Position numbers and translations under genes: made by a program | The notes under the pieces: model-generated | Told to the model about the DNA's origin: nothing | Database searches by the model: none | Seen by the model: the letters and a program-made list of their open reading frames with translations, nothing else | In this document: positions 1 to 9,729 of the stretch, piece by piece | Numbering within the stretch: position 1 is the stretch's first letter | Layout: each line of letters begins with the position of its first letter | Origin: JAJEBT01 sp965221485 | Lineage (GTDB): Bacteria > Pseudomonadota > Alphaproteobacteria > MPNO01 > UBA830 | Direction of reading: 5' to 3' | Assembly (NCBI GenBank): GCA_965221485.1 | Contig: OZ244893.1 | Coordinates: 2,604,001 to 2,668,000 of the forward strand | DNA: 64,000 nt

Positions 1-2
1 TG

Positions 3-131
3 GCGCCTCCTGGTCGCCGCATCGGCCAGTTCCTGCGTGACGGCGATCGTCCTCATCCGTTCATTCGGATCACCGAAGCCGGCTGGGGCGTTCTCGCAGC
101 CACCAGCAATAATCGTCCCCGCAATCCTTGA
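3..131 (+). CDS. C-terminal fragment of an unidentified protein cut by the window edge
   Basis: The third frame is open from the window edge to a TGA at 129-131. Its 42 residues end in a stretch resembling the closing strand and helix of a small DNA-binding or unknown domain (FIRITEAGWGVLAA). The amino-acid make-up looks coding, whereas the other two frames close quickly or are less protein-like. No family can be assigned from so short a tail. A different frame on the minus strand (53-397) is also open but shows no recognisable domain. Confidence 0.4.
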   Translation, partial: APPGRRIGQFLRDGDRPHPFIRITEAGWGVLAATSNNRPRNP

Positions 132-390
132 TTGTGGTTGATCAATACCGGATCAAGCGAGACGAAGCTGTCGGGCACAGATTTGCTGTCTTCCAGCTCC
201 GCTACGGCCTGTCGCCTGGTATTGGCGGCGATGAGTGCTGAAGACATCGGCTTATTCCTTGCCAGGATTTCCTTCGAGCCTCGGTATAGGAATACAGCAT
301 CAAGATCACCTGGCTGTTCCGAGAATGATGCGATCCGGGGAATAGTGAGAATGGACAAGATACGGGTCACATTTCCCGGACCGGGGATAA

Positions 391-1659
391 GTGGCAAGGT
401 CTGCCATGCTTGGGTCGCGCCATAAATTGCTGGAGAGGATACGACTTGGGGAAGACAGTCTTCTGGAGCTGAAGGAAGTTCGCTTTGCTGGCAGCAAAAT
501 CAGAGGGCCAACACAAAATGATCTCGCCGACGAACTGGCTGCCTTTGCCAACACACGGGGCGCAACTATAGTTGTGGGTGTTCGGGACAAGACGCGCGAA
601 GTGGTAGGCATTCCCCTTGAGCGACTGGACTCCGTGGAAGGCCTGGTGTGCCACGCCTGCGAAAATTCCATGAAACCACCAGGCGTTCCGGTGATCGAAC
701 GCATGCCCCTGCCAGATGGTTCGGGCGTTCAGCACGCGGTCATTCGCGTCGAGATCGCGCAAAGCCTGTTCATCCACCAAAGTCCCGGTGGCTATTATCA
801 ACGCACTCAGTCCTCAAAGCGGCCGATCATTCCCGATCGACTGGCGCGGCTGTTTCAGCATCGAAGCCAGGCCCGGCTGATCCGGTTTGATGGAAAACCG
901 GTCCCGCGTACAACCATTGGCCGTCTCGATCAGACTCTGTGGCAGCGTTTCACAGCGCCAACGAGCAGCGATACGCCGGAACAACTGTTATCCAAGATGG
1001 CCATGGCAGCGCGAGACGCCAACGGAACGTTGCGCCCTACCGTAGCTGGCCTGTTGATGGCGTCCCGGGCCCCCCAACACTTTGTCCCCAATGCGTTCAT
1101 TCAGGCCGTTGCATACCGCGGAAAAGAAATCTTGCCGCAACCAAATTCATCCTACCAGCGCGATGCCCGCGACATTACCGGCCCCCTGGATCAGCAAATT
1201 TTCGATGCTTGTGATTTTGTATACAAGAACATGCGAATATCAGCCCGCAAAGGTATGGGGGGTGGACGCGAAGATATTCCACAATTTGACATGCTCTCCG
1301 TATTTGAAGCCGTGACCAACGCTGTGGCACATCGGGATTATTCAGTGGCAGGCAGCAAGGTGCGGCTTCGGCTCTTCGATGATCGGATGGAGTTGTACTC
1401 TCCCGGTTGCCTGGTCAACACGATGACTCCGGAGACGCTTCCCTTCCGGCAAGCGGCCAGAAACGAGACAATTGCCAGTCTGCTGGCGCGCTGTCCGGTC
1501 GAACAGGACAGCATCAGAACACATCGCGCGCGTATCATGGACCGGCGGGGCGAAGGAGTACCGGTCATTCTGTCTCGAAGCGAACAACTCTCGGGAAGGA
1601 AGCCGAAATATCGACTGATCGATGAGTCGGAGCTGCTTCTGACAATTTATGCCGCGTGA
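391..1659 (+). CDS. AlbA_2/Schlafen-type ATP-binding transcriptional regulator
   Basis: The 422-residue protein opens with an AlbA_2 (divergent Schlafen AAA_4) domain. The signs are LLELKEVRF near residue 25 and the stretch DELAAFANTRGATIVVGV near residues 47-64. A GHKL-like ATP-binding region follows near residues 300-345, with FEAVTNAVAHRDY, the usual HATPase_c_4 signature. Proteins of this type are predicted DNA-binding regulators, some linked to phage defence or stress; the target here is unknown. The start is GTG with a GGGG stretch just upstream, and an ATG at 406 is an alternative. It stands alone, followed by more than 400 bp without a gene. Confidence 0.8.
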   Translation: MARSAMLGSRHKLLERIRLGEDSLLELKEVRFAGSKIRGPTQNDLADELAAFANTRGATIVVGVRDKTREVVGIPLERLDSVEGLVCHACENSMKPPGVPVIERMPLPDGSGVQHAVIRVEIAQSLFIHQSPGGYYQRTQSSKRPIIPDRLARLFQHRSQARLIRFDGKPVPRTTIGRLDQTLWQRFTAPTSSDTPEQLLSKMAMAARDANGTLRPTVAGLLMASRAPQHFVPNAFIQAVAYRGKEILPQPNSSYQRDARDITGPLDQQIFDACDFVYKNMRISARKGMGGGREDIPQFDMLSVFEAVTNAVAHRDYSVAGSKVRLRLFDDRMELYSPGCLVNTMTPETLPFRQAARNETIASLLARCPVEQDSIRTHRARIMDRRGEGVPVILSRSEQLSGRKPKYRLIDESELLLTIYAA

Positions 1660-2087
1660 TAGCCGATCACGTTATGAACATATCCGGTGCTGCATGACGG
1701 ATTCACATAACCTTGGCCGCTGTCAGGAATTGTGTTCCTGACATCCTGCAGCAGTCGGCAGGTTCGCAGTCTTCGCCCCCGGTCGTTCTCTGCGACTTGG
1801 GTCCAGTACCGAGGAATGAACCCTCAGGTTTCGCGACTGCGCACACCGTTGGAAATTGAAAACTCGGGTAAAATTCTGAGCCACTGGTATCAGAGTCCCG
1901 GTTTGACGGCTCCGAATTCATTCAATTTGGCGCAATCGGGCGGGGAGAGATGCGTTTCGGGCAGGAAAGCTGTCTGGTGCCGATCGAAACGAAATCGGTC
2001 CGGCGACCCAGAACGATTGACGTAACTGGAAGGCACAAGCCGACCCGCACCGGTGTCATGGCCTTCGTCCAATGCCGACACCGGCAT
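1660..2087. other. Intergenic stretch without a recognised gene
   Basis: This separates the AlbA_2 gene from the convergent end of the TRAP operon. No ORF here has family-like sequence. The only structure noticed is a 7-bp hairpin (AATGCCG, loop ACAC, CGGCATT) at 2071-2088, directly after the dctM stop on the minus strand. Confidence 0.5.
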
Positions 2088-2088
2088 T
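2071..2088 (-). terminator. Possible hairpin terminator after TRAP operon 1
   Basis: A perfect 7-bp stem with a 4-nt loop begins at the last base of the dctM stop codon. There is no T-run after it on the minus strand, so intrinsic termination is only suggested by its position. Confidence 0.3.
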
Positions 2089-3428
2089 CAGTCCAGCATC
2101 GTATTGGGCAAGACAAGCGCCAGATTCGGGAAGGCCACAAGAACGCCAAGGCAGATCATCATTGCCGCCCAAAAAGGCAGGATTCCGATATAGATGTCAC
2201 GCATCGGAACATCCTGGGCCACGCCCTTGACAACGAATACATTCATTCCGACCGGCGGGCTGATCAGGGCCATCTCCAGGATAATGACCATCACCACTCC
2301 AAACCAGATTCTCAGATCGCTGGTCTCCGGCCGCATACCAAGAAATGCGGGAATCTCGGAGAGTTCGATGATGGGAAGCACAATCGGCAGAATCAGGACC
2401 ATCATTGCAAAGCCATCAAGGAATGTCCCCAGCGCGATAAAAGCGAGGAGAATGAGTACCAGAAGTCCGATGGGGCCCAGTTCAAGCTGCGCCAGCGTGC
2501 TGGCCAGATTTTCCGGAATTTGTGTCAGAGCGAGAAACGGTGAAAAAATGGCCGCGCCCATAATGATGAGATAGATCATCACCGTGGTATTCACGGTCTG
2601 CAGCAGAACCGACCTTGCGACGATTGGCGACAGGCTGCGCCGAAGCAGGGCAAAACCGACGGCCAGAACAGCCCCGACTGCGGCAGCTTCCACCGGTGTA
2701 AAAACGCCGCCATAGATCCCTCCGATCGAGATCACGATAATGGCCAGGATGGCAAGACCGCGCACCAGTGCTGCACGTTTTTCCTGCCAGTTATAACGCC
2801 GGGCGGCAGGGCCGATCTCCGGCTTCAACATTACCTGCACATAAATTGTCACAAGAAACAGACCGGCAAGAAGCACGCCCGGAATGACGCCGGCAAGAAA
2901 CAGCCTTCCGATCGACTCCTCAGTGAGGATGGCATAAATCACGAAGCCCGTTGACGGTGGAATCAGGATGCCAAGTGTTCCACCCGCCGCTACGGCTCCG
3001 GCAGCAAGCTTACGGTCATAGCCGAAGCGGGCCATTTCCGGTAGAGCCACCCTGCCGATCGTCAGAGCTGATGCCACTGAAGACCCCGAAAGGGCCGCAA
3101 AACCGGTGCATCCGAGCACCGTGCCGTGGGCAAGTCCACCCTTGAGTCGTCCTACCCAGGCGTTTGCAGCGTTATACAGATCCCGACTCATACCGCATGC
3201 ACTGGCCACATTACCCATCAATACGAAGAACGGGATGACCGTGAGCTCGTAAAATATCGCGGTGCTCCAGGTCTCGGTCACCAGGGTTGCCAGCGCAGCC
3301 CGCCAACTGTTCAGGAGAGCCAGGCCGACCAGACCAACCGCGATCATTGCAAACGCGACAGGAACACGCTGGCTCATCAGCACCAGGAGGAGGACGAAAC
3401 CAATAACGCCCGCAAGCGTGGGATCCAT
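2088..3428 (-). CDS. TRAP transporter large permease, DctM family
   Basis: This 446-residue, very hydrophobic protein has the many-helix layout of the DctM/TRAP large permease. Typical segments are LGILIPPSTGFVIYAILTEESIG, GVFTPVEAAAVGA and, near the end, SPPVGMNVFVVKG. It would form the main sodium-coupled channel of a TRAP transporter in the inner membrane. The ATG at 3428 is chosen over an upstream in-frame start because it overlaps the stop of the small permease by one base (TGATG), so the two are translationally coupled. The substrate cannot be read from the permease. Confidence 0.93.
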   Translation of the reverse strand: MDPTLAGVIGFVLLLVLMSQRVPVAFAMIAVGLVGLALLNSWRAALATLVTETWSTAIFYELTVIPFFVLMGNVASACGMSRDLYNAANAWVGRLKGGLAHGTVLGCTGFAALSGSSVASALTIGRVALPEMARFGYDRKLAAGAVAAGGTLGILIPPSTGFVIYAILTEESIGRLFLAGVIPGVLLAGLFLVTIYVQVMLKPEIGPAARRYNWQEKRAALVRGLAILAIIVISIGGIYGGVFTPVEAAAVGAVLAVGFALLRRSLSPIVARSVLLQTVNTTVMIYLIIMGAAIFSPFLALTQIPENLASTLAQLELGPIGLLVLILLAFIALGTFLDGFAMMVLILPIVLPIIELSEIPAFLGMRPETSDLRIWFGVVMVIILEMALISPPVGMNVFVVKGVAQDVPMRDIYIGILPFWAAMMICLGVLVAFPNLALVLPNTMLD

Positions 3429-3967
3429 CACAACTCCGCGGGATCCACGCCTGTTGCTGCCGCATCGCTCGCGGCCAAGGTGGTGACAGACAGGCCGAGC
3501 GGAAGTCCTGCGACAATGCGCACAGATTCCACGCACAGGACCACCGCCTGAATTGCGGCCGCACCGGAAAGGACCATGAAAAACGGCCTGAAGGGAATCT
3601 CGATCATATTGGTCGCTTCACCGAACAGCTCCGCGTCCTCGGCACGCACCCACGCGCCATGTGCCAAAAGCACGAATATGACGATACCAATCAGCCGGAC
3701 TGACAGATCCCGCAACCGCGTGAGGTTCGCAAGTCCGTAATCGGGAACAAGATCGACGACAATATGTCCACCGGCCCTCCAGGTGAAGGGAAAGGCCAGA
3801 GAAATCACCACGACCATGCCCATTTGCAACACATCGGTCGCGCCCAATATGGGGGCGGCAAACCGATACCGAAGAATGACGTCAACAAACGTCAATCCGA
3901 CGAGACCGACAAGAACAAGCCCGGCGGCGACGGCGAGACCGAGACAAAGACTATCAAGCCATCGCAT
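3428..3967 (-). CDS. TRAP transporter small permease, DctQ family
   Basis: The 179-residue protein has four predicted membrane segments and the DctQ signature region: FVDVILRYRFAAPILGATDVLQMGMVVVI, then a helix starting FTWRAGGHIVVDL. It partners the large permease and is needed for transport. It lies 44 bp after the binding-protein gene and overlaps dctM by one base, giving the order dctP-dctQ-dctM on the minus strand. Confidence 0.9.
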   Translation of the reverse strand: MRWLDSLCLGLAVAAGLVLVGLVGLTFVDVILRYRFAAPILGATDVLQMGMVVVISLAFPFTWRAGGHIVVDLVPDYGLANLTRLRDLSVRLIGIVIFVLLAHGAWVRAEDAELFGEATNMIEIPFRPFFMVLSGAAAIQAVVLCVESVRIVAGLPLGLSVTTLAASDAAATGVDPAEL

Positions 3968-4011
3968 TCGCGAATTTAGCCGTGTGTTCCTCCACAGAAG
4001 CCTTGTTCAGA

Positions 4012-5016
4012 TCAGTTTTTCATCGCTTTCACGACTTCAGTGGCCGGCATCCCTTTACCATCAAGCTCACCAAGAAGCTTCGTGACGGCGGCTTCCGCAC
4101 GTTTATCGAAGGCGGCCCGCGCCTCGGGCGTCAGTGTAACGATTGTCTTGCCCGGAAGTTTCTCGAATCTCGACAAGGCGAGCTGTCCGAACTTCGCAAG
4201 ACCGTCGGCGGACCTCAAACTGATATCGAGACCGGTCAGATCATCGAGTGTCTTCCGGTGCTCCCCGGAGAGTTCGTTATATGCATCTGCATTCATCACC
4301 ATGAAGATCGTCGTCGGCATTTCGGGCAATCCGGTGGTGACGTATTTCGCGACTTCAATCAGCTTGAAGATCAGAAGGGAATCGGAACCCATCAAGGCGC
4401 CGTCCACCACACCGGTGCTGATGGATGTATAGACTTTGGTGGCCGGCATCTGAACCGGGGTTGCCCCGTAGGAAGAAATCACCGCGGCTGCGGACCGGGA
4501 TGCGACACGGATCTTGAGCCCCTTCAGGTCGTGCAGCGTACGAACCGGTTTGTCGCGCATCATGAAAACCGCAGGCGGTGTTACAAACAAGGCCAGCGGA
4601 ACCGTCCGTTTGAATTCATCCCGGAGATGGCGGTCCATCACCTTCCAGAGCTTGCGGGTGGCATCCTCGTGTCCCTGCGTCACACCTGGCAGCTCGATCA
4701 GCAGCGTCTTGGGAAAAACAGAAGATGTGTAACCCGGAAGTCCGTAGGATATTTCGGCGATGCGACGCACTGCACGCTGGTACTGTTCCACCGGTCCCTT
4801 GCCCAATGCGCCGGCCGGGTAGATCTTGATTGTCACCGCATTGTTGGTCGCACTGGCCAGATCATCGGCCAGCTTCTGAAAGACCGGCTTGTGCAGCACA
4901 TATTGAGGCGGCACGAAACTCGCGAATTTGAGAACGGTCTCCGCAGATACGGATTGTGTGAAACAGCCTGCGGCGACCAACACCGACAGGGCCAGACCAA
5001 GACTCTTGCGTTTCAC
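4012..5016 (-). CDS. TRAP transporter substrate-binding protein, DctP family
   Basis: The 334-residue periplasmic binding protein has a clear signal peptide, with hydrophobic residues 5-20 and a likely cut after SVSA near residue 25. The conserved DctP segment is DLKGLKIRVASRSAAAVISSYGATPVQMP, whose arginine normally binds a carboxylate. STGVVDGALMG follows, as in the family. The start is GTG with AGGAG about 9 nt upstream. It is the first gene of TRAP operon 1. The likely cargo is an organic acid, by family analogy only. Confidence 0.92.
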   Translation of the reverse strand: MKRKSLGLALSVLVAAGCFTQSVSAETVLKFASFVPPQYVLHKPVFQKLADDLASATNNAVTIKIYPAGALGKGPVEQYQRAVRRIAEISYGLPGYTSSVFPKTLLIELPGVTQGHEDATRKLWKVMDRHLRDEFKRTVPLALFVTPPAVFMMRDKPVRTLHDLKGLKIRVASRSAAAVISSYGATPVQMPATKVYTSISTGVVDGALMGSDSLLIFKLIEVAKYVTTGLPEMPTTIFMVMNADAYNELSGEHRKTLDDLTGLDISLRSADGLAKFGQLALSRFEKLPGKTIVTLTPEARAAFDKRAEAAVTKLLGELDGKGMPATEVVKAMKN

Positions 5017-5615
5017 GATTCTGTCTCCTTTATTTGCCTGCTTGCCGACTCCCGGCGGGCCTGCACGGCATCCTGATCCGGGGCCAATTTCCCTGGTTGC
5101 CCTGACTATAATACGTCAACCACCTGCCTAACAGACGAAACAATCATGACTTGTCTTGCGATCGGGCCGCCAGTCTGCAACCCGGGATCCACTGAACCGC
5201 CGTCCCGGAAAACCCCCTCGGATAAAGAGAAATTTGACAGCAAGTCCGGTTCCGGCAGGCTTGCCCACTTGATCGCGTCAACGACCATCGGATAAGGTCC
5301 TTCAGAATGGATCCTTGCCCGAACCCTGCACGTCTCCCCGCCTTCATAACCTTGGGGAGATCTCCGGACATCTCCTTCAGGACAGGCGGATACCATGATG
5401 GCGACCGGTTTCCCTTGCAGGCGCAGCCAAGGGCACCCACCCCTGTCTCCGCTTGCGCCCCCTGATCTCCGGAACTCGACCTGTCAGCTCCCTCGGTATT
5501 CGCGCGAAAGACTGATTACAGATTGGAACTGGAGCCGGATACAGCCATTATGCGTCATCATCGATCCAGCCCTCTGCAATCCCTTGTCAGCCGCCAAATC
5601 AGGAAAACAGGCTGA
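5017..5615. promoter_or_regulatory. Divergent intergenic region between TRAP operon 1 and the quinone oxidoreductase
   Basis: About 600 bp without a recognisable gene separates two divergent transcription units, so promoters for both should lie here. A 10-bp palindrome, GGAGATCTCC, sits at 5356-5365 and is a candidate regulator site. No convincing -35/-10 pair was identified. Confidence 0.4.
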
Positions 5616-6641
5616 ATGCCGCCATTAATGAGAACCTGGGAATCACCCCGGACTCCGGGTATCGACGCGCTTCGGGTCTCTGAAGCCCCCATTCCGGTTC
5701 CCGGTGCCAATGAGGTTGTCATTCGGACCGAGGCCGCCGCACTGAATTTTTCTGATCTTCTGATGATCGATGACACCTACCAGATCCGCCCTGATCGGCC
5801 CTTCACGCCAGGACAGGAAGTTGCCGGAACCGTCGTCAGCTCAGGCTGTGCCAACCACCTCTCTGAAGGTACCCGGGTTGCCGGAAAAGTGCTTTGGGGC
5901 GGTTTCGCCGACTATGCCTGCCTTCGTGCCGACATGGCCATCAGGGTGCCGGACGGAATGCCCAGCACGGCTGCCGTCGCACTGCCAGTCGTGTTCACAA
6001 CAGCCATGGTCGCATTGGTCGAAGAGGCCAGGATTACCAACCGGGATACCATCCTGATCCATGCTGCAGCCGGCGGCGTCGGTCTCGCAGCAATCCAGGT
6101 CGCGAAAGCCAAAGGTGCCCGGGTCATCGCAGCCGCGAGCGGCAACAACAAATGTGCGCTGGTTCAGTCCCAGGGGGCGGATGCCGTCATCGACTACGAA
6201 ACCGGGGACTTCGTCGGGATCGTCAACACGTTGACGGAGGGACAGGGAGCAACCATCGTGCTGGATTCTGTCGGCGGCGAGGTTACGGGCAAGAGTCTGC
6301 GTTGCCTGGCCTGGAGGGGGCAGCTCCTGATCGTCGGGTTTTCGAGTGGGGAAATCGCGCGTATCCCCGCCAACCGGCTCTTGCTTCGGGGGGGTGTGGC
6401 ACGCGGAATTTACTGGGATCACGACCGGGACGCAGATATGGTCCGTCGCTGCACGCGGGCATTGCTGGATCTCTGGCATGATGGCCACATCAGTCCGGTC
6501 GTGGACGATCACTATGCATTTGCCGACCTGCCGCAGGCGCTCTTGGATCTCCGATCGGGCCGATCCATCGGTAAACTCGTTCTCACCATGAAGGATGAAG
6601 CGGTTGGAAACCAGTCCCGGACCGACACAATCCTCCCTTGA
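5616..6641 (+). CDS. Quinone oxidoreductase-like MDR family protein (NADPH:quinone reductase/enoyl reductase type)
   Basis: The 341-residue protein has an N-terminal GroES-like fold (TEAAALNFSDLLMI, then FTPGQEVAGTV). A Rossmann domain follows, with the nucleotide-binding loop AAAGGVGLAAIQVAKAKGARVIAAAS at about residues 148-173. The zinc ligands of alcohol dehydrogenases are absent, which points to the QOR branch. Such enzymes reduce quinones or enoyl-CoA/enoyl thioesters with NADPH. The last 47 bases overlap the CoA-transferase start, so the two genes are likely co-transcribed. A second ATG at 5628 could also serve as the start. Confidence 0.88.
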   Translation: MPPLMRTWESPRTPGIDALRVSEAPIPVPGANEVVIRTEAAALNFSDLLMIDDTYQIRPDRPFTPGQEVAGTVVSSGCANHLSEGTRVAGKVLWGGFADYACLRADMAIRVPDGMPSTAAVALPVVFTTAMVALVEEARITNRDTILIHAAAGGVGLAAIQVAKAKGARVIAAASGNNKCALVQSQGADAVIDYETGDFVGIVNTLTEGQGATIVLDSVGGEVTGKSLRCLAWRGQLLIVGFSSGEIARIPANRLLLRGGVARGIYWDHDRDADMVRRCTRALLDLWHDGHISPVVDDHYAFADLPQALLDLRSGRSIGKLVLTMKDEAVGNQSRTDTILP

Positions 6642-7824
6642 GGGCCTGCTTCAGGGCGTGCGGGTTCTTGATCTGTCACGGGTCATGTCGGGGCCGTTCT
6701 GCACAGCCATGCTCGCCGATCTCGGGGCTGACGTCATAAAGATCGAATTGCCTGGTATCGGTGAAGACAGTCGACGGTTTGGGCCATATCACGATGGAGA
6801 AAGCGCCTATTTCCTCCTGCTCAACCGGGGCAAGCGAAGCGTGACGCTGAATCTCAAGTCGGACCGCGGCATCGAGATCCTGCAATCGCTTGCAGCAACC
6901 AGCGATGTCATCGTGGAGAACTTCCGGCCCGGTGTGGCCACCCGCCTCGGGATTGGTTACGAGGCCCTGCGGGATGTGAATCCTGCGATCATCTATGCCA
7001 GTATTTCTGGCTTTGGAGGTACGGGCCCGTTTGCGGACCGGCCAGCCTATGACCCCATTGTGCAGGCCATGAGCGGCCTCATGGACATGACGGGATCGCC
7101 TGAGGGACCGCCGACGCTGGTCGGTGAGTCTGTTGCAGATGTCTGCACCGGCATGTTTGCAGGGTGGGGTATCATGACGGCCCTTTTTGCGCGTGAACGC
7201 GACGGAAAAGGCCGTCATGTCGAAATTGCCATGCTCGATTCCGTCTTTTCCATGCTGCTGACGGCCCTGAGCATCCAGCTATATGGAAACCGGACACCCC
7301 GGCGGGTCGGCAATCGTCATCCCGTTACCTATCCGGTCGACACGTTTCCGGCACGCGACGGCCACGTAGTGATGGTCGTTACCACCGACAAGGCGTTTTC
7401 TGCCCTCTGCAACGTCATGAGTCGTCCCTCTCTGGCCAGTGATTCCCGTTTCCTCACCAACCATGATCGCGATACCCACGCATCCGAACTGCGTGAACTC
7501 ATAACAAGCTGGACCCGCGCGCACACGGCTGCCGACATCGTCAAATCACTGGACGGTGCAGGGATTCCGTCAGCGCCTGTTCTCTCTGTTGCCGCGGTTG
7601 CCGAGAGCGCACACACGACTTTCCGGGAATTGATTTCATCTGTGGTACATCCGCGCCTTGGCCCAATCCCCGTCGTTCACCAGCCAGTCCGGTTTTCCGG
7701 GGCGGGGCGCGGAACAGCTGGGGCTCCTCCCCTTCTCGGAGAGCATACCCATGAAGTCCTGACCTCGCTTCTTGGTCTCGACAAGACCGAGATCGAGAAA
7801 CTGACACAAGACCAAATAATCTGA
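6595..7824 (+). CDS. CaiB/BaiF (family III) CoA-transferase
   Basis: The 409-residue protein matches family III CoA-transferases along its length: LQGVRVLDLSRVMSGPFCTAMLADLGADVIKIE at the start, VENFRPGVATRLGIGYEALR near 100-120, then GTGPFADRPAYD. The catalytic aspartate is expected in EIAMLDSVFSM near residue 208. These enzymes move CoA between organic acids such as succinyl-CoA and an acceptor. The start lies inside the oxidoreductase gene, and urocanase follows after 26 bp. The donor and acceptor acids are not evident. Confidence 0.92.
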   Translation: MKRLETSPGPTQSSLEGLLQGVRVLDLSRVMSGPFCTAMLADLGADVIKIELPGIGEDSRRFGPYHDGESAYFLLLNRGKRSVTLNLKSDRGIEILQSLAATSDVIVENFRPGVATRLGIGYEALRDVNPAIIYASISGFGGTGPFADRPAYDPIVQAMSGLMDMTGSPEGPPTLVGESVADVCTGMFAGWGIMTALFARERDGKGRHVEIAMLDSVFSMLLTALSIQLYGNRTPRRVGNRHPVTYPVDTFPARDGHVVMVVTTDKAFSALCNVMSRPSLASDSRFLTNHDRDTHASELRELITSWTRAHTAADIVKSLDGAGIPSAPVLSVAAVAESAHTTFRELISSVVHPRLGPIPVVHQPVRFSGAGRGTAGAPPLLGEHTHEVLTSLLGLDKTEIEKLTQDQII

Positions 7825-7850
7825 TCCACCCCAAAATTACGGGAACTCTG

Positions 7851-9536
7851 ATGAACGCCTCCTCCATGCGAAGAAATGTCAGGGACATCCACAGTCCCAC
7901 TGGCAATACGCTGACAGCAAAGAGCTGGGCAACCGAAGCTCCCATGCGCATGCTTATGAATAATCTCGACCCTGATGTCGCGGAGAGACCCGAAGACCTG
8001 GTGGTTTATGGCGGCATCGGGCGCGCTGCGAGAAACTGGGAGTGTTTCGAGCGCATCGTTGCCGAATTGACGACCCTGGAAGAAGATCAAACGCTCCTCG
8101 TGCAGAGTGGAAAGCCGGTGGGCGTATTTCGCACTCATAGTGATGCGCCGAGGGTATTGATCGCCAATTCGAACCTCGTGGGTCACTGGGCGACACTTGA
8201 TCATTTTACCGAACTCGACCAGGCCGGTCTGATGATGTACGGACAGATGACTGCAGGTTCGTGGATCTATATTGGCAGCCAGGGAATTGTCCAGGGCACC
8301 TATGAGACCTTTTCGGAGGTCGGACGCCAGCATTTTGGAGGAAACCTCCAGGGCCGCTGGATCCTCACCGGAGGTCTCGGAGGCATGGGCGGGGCTCAAC
8401 CACTCGCAGCGACCATGGCCGGAGCCAGCCTGATCGCTGTTGAGTGTCAGCCAAGCCGGATCGACTATCGCCTGCGTACCGGATATCTGGACACCAGCGC
8501 AACAACGCTTGACGAAGCCCTGCAGATCATCGAGCGCTCGCACCGCTCCGGCAAACCGATATCCGTGGGGCTTCTCGGCAATGCTGCTGAAGTCTATCCG
8601 GAAATCCTTCAGCGAGGCATACGACCGGACGCGGTCACCGACCAGACAGCCGCTCACGACCCGATCAACGGCTACCTGCCCGTTGGCTGGACGATAGACG
8701 AGTGGGTTGAGCGCCGGGCCCGGGAACCCAAGGCCGTCGAGGCCGCCGCCAAAACATCCATGGCCGCCCAGGTCGAAGCCATGCTCTCGTTCTGGAGGAT
8801 GGGTATTCCGGTGGTCGATTACGGAAACAACCTGCGTCAAATGGCGCGGGACGTGGGTGTCACCGACGCATTTGACTATCCCGGTTTTGTCCCTGCCTAT
8901 GTCAGACCACTGTTCTGCCGTGGCAAGGGCCCCTTTCGCTGGGCAGCGCTGTCCGGAAATCCGGAAGACATCTACCGCACGGACGAAATGGTCAAGGAAC
9001 TGATTCCGGATGATCCTCTTCTGCATCGCTGGCTGGATCTGGCCCGCGAACGCATCCAGTTCCAGGGCCTGCCCGCACGTATCTGCTGGCTGGGGCTGGG
9101 GCAAAGACATCGGGTCGGGCTTGCTTTCAACGAACTGGTTCGGAGCGGTGAGGTCTCGGCCCCTCTCGTCATCGGGCGCGATCACATGGATTCGGGGTCA
9201 GTTGCAAGTCCGAACCGCGAGACAGAAGCCATGATCGACGGCAGTGATGCGGTTGCCGACTGGGCCTTGCTGAATGCGCTTCTCAATACCGCAAGTGGTG
9301 CAACGTGGGTATCCATCCACCACGGCGGAGGCGTTGGAATCGGTTATTCCCAGCATGCAGGTCTGGTTGTTCTTGCGGACGGCTCCGACGCCGCAGCGAA
9401 GCGTCTGGAACGCGTCCTTTGGAACGATCCGGCCAGCGGTGTGATGCGGCATGCTGACGCAGGCTATGAGATCGCCATTGAATGCGCGAAGGAACACGGT
9501 CTCAACCTGCCCATGATTACGGGATCAGGAGCTTAA
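7851..9536 (+). CDS. hutU: Urocanate hydratase (urocanase)
   Basis: The 561-residue sequence matches urocanase throughout. It has VVYGGIGRAARNWECF near residue 51, GQMTAGSWIYIGSQGIVQGT near 130, the NAD-binding GGLGGMGGAQPLAA near 180, and the family signature FQGLPARICWLGLGQRHR around 404-421. The enzyme adds water to urocanate in histidine degradation, with tightly bound NAD+. No hutH, hutI, hutG or hutC is in the window; its neighbours are CoA-linked genes instead. Either the other hut genes lie elsewhere, or this copy acts on a related imidazole acrylate. The residue pattern favours a genuine urocanase. Confidence 0.95.
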   Translation: MNASSMRRNVRDIHSPTGNTLTAKSWATEAPMRMLMNNLDPDVAERPEDLVVYGGIGRAARNWECFERIVAELTTLEEDQTLLVQSGKPVGVFRTHSDAPRVLIANSNLVGHWATLDHFTELDQAGLMMYGQMTAGSWIYIGSQGIVQGTYETFSEVGRQHFGGNLQGRWILTGGLGGMGGAQPLAATMAGASLIAVECQPSRIDYRLRTGYLDTSATTLDEALQIIERSHRSGKPISVGLLGNAAEVYPEILQRGIRPDAVTDQTAAHDPINGYLPVGWTIDEWVERRAREPKAVEAAAKTSMAAQVEAMLSFWRMGIPVVDYGNNLRQMARDVGVTDAFDYPGFVPAYVRPLFCRGKGPFRWAALSGNPEDIYRTDEMVKELIPDDPLLHRWLDLARERIQFQGLPARICWLGLGQRHRVGLAFNELVRSGEVSAPLVIGRDHMDSGSVASPNRETEAMIDGSDAVADWALLNALLNTASGATWVSIHHGGGVGIGYSQHAGLVVLADGSDAAAKRLERVLWNDPASGVMRHADAGYEIAIECAKEHGLNLPMITGSGA

Positions 9537-9729
9537 CCGTTCTGCACCAAGGGTCGATGAGTGCGGCATGCGTCGGGGTGGTCCCTGGGACCGCTGTCTT
9601 GATGTCGTGCCATCCATTGATGAACCAGGCAGCAAAGACGCTGATCAAGGAACGAGGAATTCCCCGGTGAAGAGGTGTCTTGGTTCGCCGACGCCGATTG
9701 CCGGGATCCCTCATGAAGGGAAATGCCCC

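Noticed and set aside
53..397. A 114-residue minus-strand ORF at the left edge
   Set aside because: No recognisable family and it overlaps a better tail in another frame.
7677..9185. A 502-residue minus-strand ORF
   Set aside because: It is the antisense shadow of hutU, whose motifs are unmistakable.
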